From the NCBI GenBank assembly GCA_963691815.1, contig OY829660.1, forward strand, positions 1,511,415 to 1,575,414: a stretch of DNA of 64,000 nucleotides, written 5' to 3'. Made by a program: the position numbers and the translations under genes. This DNA is from Echiichthys vipera (Eukaryota; Chordata; Actinopteri; Perciformes; Trachinidae). Positions 55,099 to 64,000 of this stretch are shown here, piece by piece. The notes below the pieces were generated by a model. The model was not told the DNA's origin, did not search any database, and was given only the letters and a program-made list of their open reading frames with translations. How positions within the stretch are numbered: the stretch's first letter is position 1; every line of letters starts with the position of its first letter.

Positions 55099-57708
55099 TC
55101 AGTCGTGGGGATGACTGTGGGACGACGACATGGCGTCGGGATGACTGTGGGACGACGGGATGGCGTTGGGATGACTGTGGGACGACGGGATGGCGTCGGA
55201 ATGACTGTGGGACGTGGGGATGGCGTCGGGATGACCGTGGGACGTCGGGATGGCGTCGGGATGACTGTGGGACGACGACATGGCGTCGGGATGACCGTGG
55301 GACGTCGGGATGGCGTCGGAATGACATTTCTTCATGTGTAACTTGAGGCTGTATTTGACGATGAAGCTCCTGGAGCAGAACGTGCAGGTGTACGGCCGCT
55401 CGCCGGAGTGGACGCTCAGGTGCGACTTCAGGTGAGCCGACTGGGTGAACTTCTTGCCGCACTGGCTGCAGCTGAACGGCCTCTCGCCCGTGTGGATCCG
55501 CATGTGAACCTCCAGGTTCTGCGACGTGGCGTACGTCTTTGAGCAGATGGCGCACACGAAGCGCTTCCCCCGGGCGCCCGGCTGCCCGTTACAGAGCTGC
55601 GGCCGCCCCGACGGGTCCCTGTAGAGGGGGAAGTTCAGGTCGCCGTCGTCGTACTCGTACGCAGAGTTGCTGCTCTCGGACAGCTGACAGTCCGTGGAGG
55701 TCGAGCCCGTGACGCTGACCATCTTGAGTCCGAAAGCGTCGGCGTCCAAGTTCTCGCTTTGGTGAAACTGAGCGAACGCCATCTGACCTTTGGACGGTTT
55801 GGTCCACGTCAGGCTGAGGTCCAGCTCTGCTTTGCCCGTGGGAGAGTGAGACTCCATCAGAGCGCCGTTACCAAAGTACGTCTGTCTGTTGGAGCTCGGC
55901 GGGAACAGCGAGCACTCCTGGTGGACGAGCTGGACGTCCGGGTCCATCTGCGACGTGTAGGAACAAACCGACTCGCCGCCGCCGACGTCCAGCTCGTCTC
56001 CGCAGACCTCGCCAGAGCATCCCGGCTCGCTACGAGGAGAGTCCAGGGAGAAGACTGTCACGCTCTTCTTCTGTGTCCCCGCAGTTTTCAGCGTGAGCGG
56101 CTCAGAGGGTGACTTCCTGTCCGTCTCCTCGCTTCCCGGCCAGCGCCGCTTCATACTCCGGCCGCCGCGCTCTCTGGCTGCGGCGCCGCCTCCGTCATCG
56201 GGTGTAGTTTCACCTGGAAGAGAAGACGCAGCGTTTAAAATCAGCTCGACGTCTTAGAGTGGAAGGTTTTTAGAGATATCTCTTTATCACGTCGTGACTC
56301 AGCCTTAAAAATCTGTTTCCTGCACGTGTTGCTGGATAAATGTTGAATAAACGCGGCCGTGGACGTAGAAACGAGGCCGTGGACGTAGAAACGAGGCCGT
56401 GGACGTAGAAACGAGGCCGTGGACGTAGAAACGGTCCGAACACGGAGACGGACGGAGCCTCCTGCGCTTCACTCACCGTCCTCGAAGCTGTCGTCCGCGT
56501 CCGAGTCTTCGTCTTTGATCAACACCACGTCAGGAAGCTGCAACAGGATTAAAACAACATAAAAGTATTAAAATTACTGATGAATGAATATAAAATAGCT
56601 ACAACGAGGCAAACAGCCGGGGCGAGCGACGCATTCACACGTGAAATATGTTTTTTCAAACACCTAAATATAAAAAAGTCCTGAGCTCCGACTCGTCTCT
56701 ACGGTTCATTTCAGATTCAATGAGAAAAGAATTAAAAAGAGGAAATGGACGTTTTTAACGCTTCAGCTGCAGCCGAGTGATTCACTTCCTATTCGTTTTG
56801 CATCTGTTTTTAATAATTGTGCATCCAATGTTAGTCCTTTTGTGTCCCGTCATAGTCGTTTATTGGTTTTGCATCCCTTCTTGGTCCTTTTGTGTCCATG
56901 TTTAGGTATTTTGTGTCCCTTCCTACTTGTTTTGCTTCCATATTTAGTCATTCTGCATACATTTTTGTCACTTTTGCATCAATTTATAATAATTTTGCGT
57001 CCATGTTTGGTCATTTTTTGTCTATTTTTAATCATTTTGCATCCATTTTTAAGAATTTTTATTTCTTTTGTGTCCCTTCCTACTTGTTTTGCATCAATTG
57101 TTTAACATTTTGAATCCATTTATAATAGTTTTGCATTCATTTCTAATCATTGTGCATTCATTTTTTAATTTTTGCATCAATGTTTGGTCATTTTGTGTCC
57201 ATATTTAGTCATTTTGCGTCCCTTTACACTTGTTTTGCATCCATATTTAGTCATTCTGCGTCCCTTTACACTTGTTTGACGGACACCTGTCCTGACTCCT
57301 AACACCCGTGAGTGCGTGAGCAGCTTCCGGGGTGAAGGTGACACCGGGCCGGCTCTTGTTTACCTCCTCCCGCAGCACCGGAGCAGCGGCGTCTCCTCCG
57401 TCGCTGTCCCGGTGTTGCTGCGCTGCTTCCGCCTGCTGCGCGCTCTCCTCCGGGGCCGGTCCGGGCTCCGGTTCCTCCGCCGCCCCCCCGCCCTCTGCCC
57501 CGCCGCTGCCCCGGACCACGATGGACTGGATGAGGTGCAGCTTCCTCCTCAGGTCCTGGTTCTCCTGGTGGCTGCGGCGGATCTCCAGCTGCAGCAGCGC
57601 GTACCCTTCGTCCACCAGCTGACAGATGTCCGTCACCGCGGCTCTGGTGAGCGCGCCCATGATGACGGACAGCTGCTCGTGCACAGCTCTGCTGCTTAAG
57701 ACCGACAT
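55099..57708 (-). CDS. C2H2 zinc-finger protein 2, three exons, three fingers and a repeat-coded His-rich tail
   Basis: Minus-strand exons 57364-57708, 56477-56537 and 55099-56213 join in phase to 506 residues. Exon 1 encodes the same kind of N-terminus as gene 1: HEQLSVIMGALTRAAVTDIC, then QLVDEGYALLQLEI and a basic coiled coil. Exon 2 has VVLIKDEDSD, an acidic SUMO-like motif. Exon 3 holds a long Ser-rich linker and three fingers at about residues 356-433; the third is C-X2-C-X12-H-X4-H (HMKKCH). Residues 434-506 are seven tandem copies of a 10-residue unit (SHSHPDAIPT type) encoded by a 30-bp minisatellite. The frame stays open through every unit, so the tail is probably translated. A DNA-binding regulator is expected. 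Confidence 0.87.
55110..55325 (-). repeat. 30-bp coding minisatellite at the end of zinc-finger gene 2
   Basis: The plus-strand unit contains GGGATGACTGTGGGACGACG then GGATGGCGTC, about seven copies. Substitutions are mostly tolerated codon changes (S/G, P/S, D/N). Confidence 0.93.
56345..56432 (-). repeat. 20-bp minisatellite in an intron of zinc-finger gene 2
   Basis: GAGGCCGTGGACGTAGAAAC, about 4.5 units, between exons 2 and 3. Confidence 0.9.
56790..57280. repeat. Degenerate TTTTGCATCC repeat (locus 5)
   Basis: Words such as TTTTAGTCATTTTGCATCC at irregular 20-40-bp spacing, an aged version of the arrays at 32705 and 40069. In intron 1 of zinc-finger gene 2. Confidence 0.75.
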
Positions 57709-57979
57709 CCCGCCGCGCGCGAGGGACCGGGACCGGGACGGGACTCACTCGTGACGGGCCCACGGAGCTCCGGCGGCCGCTGGGACTCCGGCTGATGTCG
57801 GTGACGGAACCGCGGATGTTGGAGCTTCACAAAGGGGACACACGTCCTCCTACTTCCGCCGCCAGCCTCGGACTTCCGGGATAACAGCTGACTTCAAAAT
57901 AAGAGCCTGTTGTTATTGTGATGTTTCTCACATGGTTCTGCGTTTAATGATGGGCCAGTGTTTCCGACACAGCAGCCAT

Positions 57980-58860
57980 TTTTTTTAGTCATTTTGCATC
58001 AATTTCAGTCGTTTTAGGTCCATTTTTATTCATTCTGAATCTATTTTTCATAATTTTGCATCCGTTTGTCATTTTGATTCTAGTTTTTATTAAATTTGCA
58101 TTCAGTTTTATTCATTCTGAATCTATTTTTAATACATTTTCATCCGTTTGTTGCCATTTTGCATCTATTCACTTCAGATTGTTTACTTGATTGTTTATTA
58201 TTTATTTGTACTGTATTTTATTGGCTATTTATTAGCTACTTTAGATTTATTTTAATTGTATTTTATTTGAGTCTTTACTTTATTTTATTTCTACTTATTC
58301 ATCTTTATGGCTTGTTTCTACTGTGCACGGAGCATTGGAACGAAATAATTTCCCCCCGGGGATCAATAAAGTATTCTGATTCTGATTCATATGGATAGTT
58401 TGTCATTTTGATTCTATTTTTATTCATGTTGCATCCAGTTTTAGTCATTCTGCTTGTATTTTTTTAATACTTTTGCGTCGGTTTGTTGTCATTTTGCATC
58501 AATTTTACATTCATTTTTAGTCATTCTGAATCCATTTTTCATAATTTTGCATCCTTGTTTGGTCATTTTGCATCCCTTCATAGTTGTTTTGCATCTATTT
58601 TAGTAATTTTACGTCTATTTTAAGTCGTTCTGGATCTATTTTTAATAACTTTGCATGCATGTGTGGTCATTTTGCATCCCTTCATAGTCGTTTTGCATCT
58701 ATTTTAGTAATTTTACGTTCATTTTTAGTCATTCTGAATCTATTTTCATAATTTTACATCTGTTTGTAGTAATTTAGTGTCAGTTTAGTCATTTTGCGTC
58801 CCTTCCTGGTTTGTTTTGCATCTATTTTTAATCATTGTGCATCTTTATACTGGTGCACTG
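57980..58860. repeat. Degenerate TTTTGCATC repeat (locus 6) with a retroposon tail inside
   Basis: Same word family as locus 5. It is interrupted at about 58180-58390 by sequence ending GGGGATCAATAAAGTATTCT followed by a short GATTCT run, the typical 3' end of a fish SINE/LINE. Confidence 0.75.
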
Positions 58861-59595
58861 TGGCGTTAATGTTCCGGTGAACATGGATCCACATGATGAT
58901 GTTTGAGTTACTGAACGTTAACTGCAGCAGCTCTGTGTGAACGGTCTTTATATCTGAGCACCGTCACGACCTCTGCAGGAGAACACTGTGTGGTGCAGCG
59001 GGAGGCTCCAGAGCAGGAGTTTAACTCTGGAACCTGTGCGTGCGTGCGTGTGTGTGTGCGTGCGTGTCAGGTGGAGGATCCTGACGGGTAATGATACTGG
59101 ATTCTTTTAGGCCCATGTTGGTTTTTGAAAGTATTTCTTTATAATTCACAGTTTGGTCGTCAGAGATTTAAGGACAGTTATTTTTGGATCATTCTGCTGA
59201 GATCAGACAGAACTCTTTTAAGGCCTCTGTGTCACATTTGCCACTTTTTCAAACTGGTTTCAAAGTTTTTCGCACTTCAATTCAACTTAAAACATCACAA
59301 CTTCACAGAGATGCTAAATGACCACAAACCAACTATAAACGATACAAAATTACAACAAAGGAGGCAAAATGAGGTAAAACGTCTCAAAAAACATGCATAA
59401 TATTCACAAAAGGACTAAAATGATCAAAAATTAGATGCAAATGACTAAAAATAATCACAAAATGACTTAAAATAAAGATAAATCCACTACAGTGCTGTGA
59501 AAAATGACTAAAATAGACATAAAACCAGCAGAAAGATGAAAAATCAACTCCACAGAAAAGTCAAACATCTAAAAACAACAGGACTTGATATGAGC
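58861..59595. other. Intergenic between zinc-finger genes 2 and 3
   Basis: No gene. 59320-59590 has AAAATGACTAAAAT words, the reverse-complement orientation of the TTTTGCATC family, as at 3.5 kb. Confidence 0.4.
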
Positions 59596-59599
59596 CAAT

Positions 59600-59760
59600 G
59601 GGGGGGGGGGGGGGGGCTCTTTTTAATGTCTGTGCCCAGGGCCCCCCTGTCTCCTGCTCCGGCCCTGGGCCCCCCTATCTCCTGCTCCGGCCCTGGGCCC
59701 CCCTGTCTCCTGCTCCGGCCCTGGGCCCCCCTGTTACCTGCTCCGGCCCTGGGCCCTTGT
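59600..59760. repeat. G17 run and 28-bp C-rich minisatellite
   Basis: A run of 17 G at 59600-59616 is followed by four to five units with GGGCCCCCCTGTCTCCTGCT then CCGGCCCT. The flank GTCTGTGCCCAGG also occurs near 3800. Confidence 0.9.
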
Positions 59761-59896
59761 TTTGCACACGGCACCAACGTGAAAGAAAAACACGACAGTG
59801 GATCTGAGGTTTCAGTTTTAATGCCACATCAACACGTTCACACGCTGCTGCAGGTCTGAGGGGGACCCACGAGGGCCCAGGTCCTCTCTGAGGTAA

Positions 59897-60478
59897 GAAT
59901 GGATCTGGATCAGGACCTGGTCCTGTTTACACCTGGATCAGGTCCCGGTCCTGTTTACACCTGGATCAGGTCCCGGTCCAGTTTACACCTGGATCAGGTC
60001 CCGGTCCTGTTTACATCTGGATCAGGTCCCGGTCCTGTTTACACCTGGATCAGGTCCCGGTCCAGTTTAGACCTGGATCAGGTCTCAGTCCAGTTTACAC
60101 CTGGATCAGGTCCCGGTCCTGTTTACATCTGGATCAGGACCCAGTCCTGTTTAGACCTGGATCAGGTCCCGGTCCTGTTTACATCTGGATCAGGACCCAG
60201 TCCTGTTTAGACCTGGATCAGGTCCCGGTCCTGTTTACATCTGGATCAGGACCCAGTCCTGTTTAGACCTGGATCAGGTCCCGGTCCTGTTTACATCTGG
60301 ATCAGGTCCCGGTCCTGTTTACACCTGGATCAGGACCCAGTCCTGTTTAGACCTGGATCAGGTCCCGGTCCTGTTTACATCTGGATCAGGACCCAGTCCT
60401 GTTTAGACCTGGATCAGGACCTGGTCCTGTTTACATCTGGATCAGGTCCCAGTCCTGTTTACATCTGGATCAGGTCTT
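59897..60478. repeat. 27-bp minisatellite, about 21 units
   Basis: The unit contains ACCTGGATCAGGTCCCGGTC then CTGTTTA, with CATCTGG/GACCTGG and GACCCAG variants in a partly alternating two-unit order. A 103-codon plus frame is an artefact of its multiple-of-three length. Confidence 0.95.
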
Positions 60479-60949
60479 TACCCGCGGACGACCGATCCTG
60501 CAAATAATTAAAAAATAAATTAACAAATAAACAATAATTAACGGATCAAATGTGACACAATTATATTTATTTAGGTTTTAAATGTTTTTTAATTTATTTA
60601 TTTTTGTATTAATTGTTCTATTTTATTTTTAATTTCTTTTTGAATGGTTTTTAATTTATTTTAATATTTAATAAATAAAAAATAATTTATTTATTTATTT
60701 TAATTGTATTTATTCTTCATTTCTTTGTGAAATATTTAGTCTTTATTTTAATAAATGTGCATTTATGAAGAAGATGCACAAAGACTTGGATAAAAAATTT
60801 AAATTTAATTTAAATAAATATATAAAATAAAAGTAAAAAATAATTTAAATAAATTGGAAAAATCAAAAGAAAGAAAATTAAATAGTAAAATTACCACAAA
60901 GGTGAAAAATCCACATGTCACATTTGATCAATTAATCCTGTTTATTTTT
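60479..60949. other. AT-rich intergenic sequence
   Basis: Dominated by TTTATTT and AATAAATA words. No gene seen. Confidence 0.45.
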
Positions 60950-61745
60950 CATCTCATCTTCAGCCTCTGATCCTGGATCAGGTCTCAGGGGCAGCAGCTC
61001 CAGCAGGGGACCCCAAACTTCCCTTTCCCGGGCCACATTAACCAGCTCTAACTGGGGGATCCTGAGGCGTTCCCAGGCCAGTGTGGAGATCTAATCTCTC
61101 CACCTGGTCCTGGGTCTTCCCCGAGGCCTCCTCCCAGCTGGACGTGCCTGGAACACCTCCCTAGGGAGGCGCCCAGGGTTCATCCTTACCAGATGATCCT
61201 GAACCACCTCAACTGGCTCCTTTCAACACAAAGGTGCAGCGGCTCTACTCCGAGTTCCTCACAGATGCTGAACTTCTCCCCCTCTCTCTCAGGGAGACTC
61301 CAGCCCCCCTCCTGAGGAAACACATTCACACGCTTGGACCTGGACCTGGTTCTTTGGGTCCTGACCTGGACCTGGTTCTTTGGGTCCTGACCTGGACCTG
61401 GTTCTTTGGGTCCTGACCTGGACCTGGTTCTTTGGGTCCTGACCTGGACCTGGTTCTGTGGGTCCTGACCCAGCTTTCATGACCACAGGTGAGGGTAGGA
61501 ACCAGGACTGAGGGTAGATCCAGAGCTTTGTCTTCCTCAGCTCTCTTTTCGTCACAACGGTGCGGTAGAGCGACTGCAGCTCCGCCCCCGCTGCTCCGAT
61601 TCTCCGGCCAAACTCACGCTCCATCGTCCCCTCACTCGTGAACAAGATCCTGAGGTACTTGAAGTCCTTCACTTGGGGTAAGGACTCATTCCGGACCCGG
61701 AGTAAGAACCCACCGGTTTCCTGCTGAGAGCCACGGCCTCAGACA
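60950..61745 (-). mobile_element. LINE ORF2 3' remnant (longest copy), antisense
   Basis: The minus frame 61672 down to 61470 reads KDFKYLRILFTSEGTMEREF, then GRRIGAAGAELQSLYRTVVT, the conserved end of the reverse-transcriptase domain of fish non-LTR elements. Downstream sequence matches the other four fragments. The frame is broken and interrupted by a minisatellite at 61336-61465, so the copy is dead. Confidence 0.82.
61336..61465. repeat. 26-bp minisatellite inside the LINE remnant
   Basis: The unit contains GACCTGGACCTGGTTCTTTG then GGTCCT, five copies. It lies between LINE segments that are contiguous in the usual element, so it grew in place. Confidence 0.9.
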
Positions 61746-61768
61746 TATTAATATTTTTGGTAAATTCA

Positions 61769-61774
61769 TTTATT
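61769..61774 (-). terminator. Candidate polyadenylation signal of zinc-finger gene 3
   Basis: AATAAA on the minus strand, about 150 bases past the stop at 61921. Confidence 0.5.
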
Positions 61775-61920
61775 GATTATTTCTGTATATTTTTCCGCTT
61801 CAGTCGTCGTTTCTTCACATGGTCTGAAATGTTTAAGGCGTGAGAATCGAACCGTTTAAAAAACATCTGTTATAAAAACACAGCGGTAAAGTTTGTCTCC
61901 TCCGCGCTGACGGCGTCCTG

Positions 61921-63624
<1,704 letters not shown>

Positions 63625-63737
63625 CTGAGAGAAGACAAACAGACGTGAACAGCTGACAGTGGACGCCCCCAGAGTGCCGCCATCTTTGTTTGGTGACTCG
63701 GCCTCTTTCAGATGGAAGAAAAGCTGTTCCACCACGT

Positions 63738-63935
63738 CTCATCTCATCTTCAGCCTCTTATTCGGGGTCGGATCTCGGGCGCAGCAGCTCCAGCAGGGGA
63801 CCCCAAACTTCCCTTTCCCGGGCCACATTAACCAGCTCTAACTGGGGGATCCTGAGGCGTTCCCAGGCCAGTGTGGAGATCTAATCTCTCCACCTGGTCC
63901 TGGGTCTTCCCCGAGGCCTCCTCCCAGCTGGACGT
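63738..63935 (-). mobile_element. LINE fragment, antisense, intron of zinc-finger gene 3
   Basis: Same 200-bp terminal segment as 19312-19506, starting CATCTCATCTTCAGCCTCTT and ending CCCAGCTGGACGT. The last 65 bases of the window are unassigned. Confidence 0.75.
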
Positions 63936-64000
63936 CTTCTGACCGCACATCCGCGTCTCCTCCAGGATCAGGGGAGTCGTCCTCCTGAGGCCCCCCCGTC

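Noticed and set aside
59899..60210. 103-codon plus frame
   Set aside because: 27-bp minisatellite with a multiple-of-three unit.

Overview
The window reads as teleost fish nuclear DNA. The genes have short exons with GT-AG introns. They include a muscle cavin, IFT57, an intronless fish-type TRIM and a C2H2 zinc-finger cluster. Interspersed are tRNA-derived SINEs, fragments of a fish LINE, PIF/Harbinger-like and pogo-like DNA transposon remnants, and very many tandem repeats. By eye about a quarter of the window is minisatellite or microsatellite. I cannot name the species.

Layout. 1-4540: the tail of a cavin4-like gene (last coding exon 3944-4540), preceded by a large 23-bp minisatellite. 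4541-17640: no convincing gene. This stretch holds a tandem array whose units carry a tRNA-Pro-like primer-binding motif, a 31-bp minisatellite, a 597-bp Harbinger-like element, a telomere-like block and several candidate regulatory stretches. 17848-28752: a complete 11-exon IFT57 gene (415 codons) with an X-box-like motif upstream. Its introns and 3' end are crowded with repeats, some of which copy or contain its own processing signals. 30598-32265: an intronless RING/B-box/coiled-coil/B30.2 TRIM gene. 38577-45380: an unrecognised 10-exon gene (331 codons) ending in two hydrophobic segments. 49890-64000: three C2H2 zinc-finger genes in a row on the minus strand, sharing one exon plan (N-terminal helix/coiled coil seen in two, acidic I-K-x-E exon, terminal finger exon). 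The third gene runs off the right edge.

The genes do not form an operon-like pathway. IFT57 serves ciliary transport, cavin4 serves muscle caveolae, the TRIM is a probable innate-immunity E3 ligase, and the zinc-finger proteins are probable DNA-binding regulators. The common theme is local tandem duplication touching gene signals: a splice donor, a stop codon, a splice acceptor and a coding tail.
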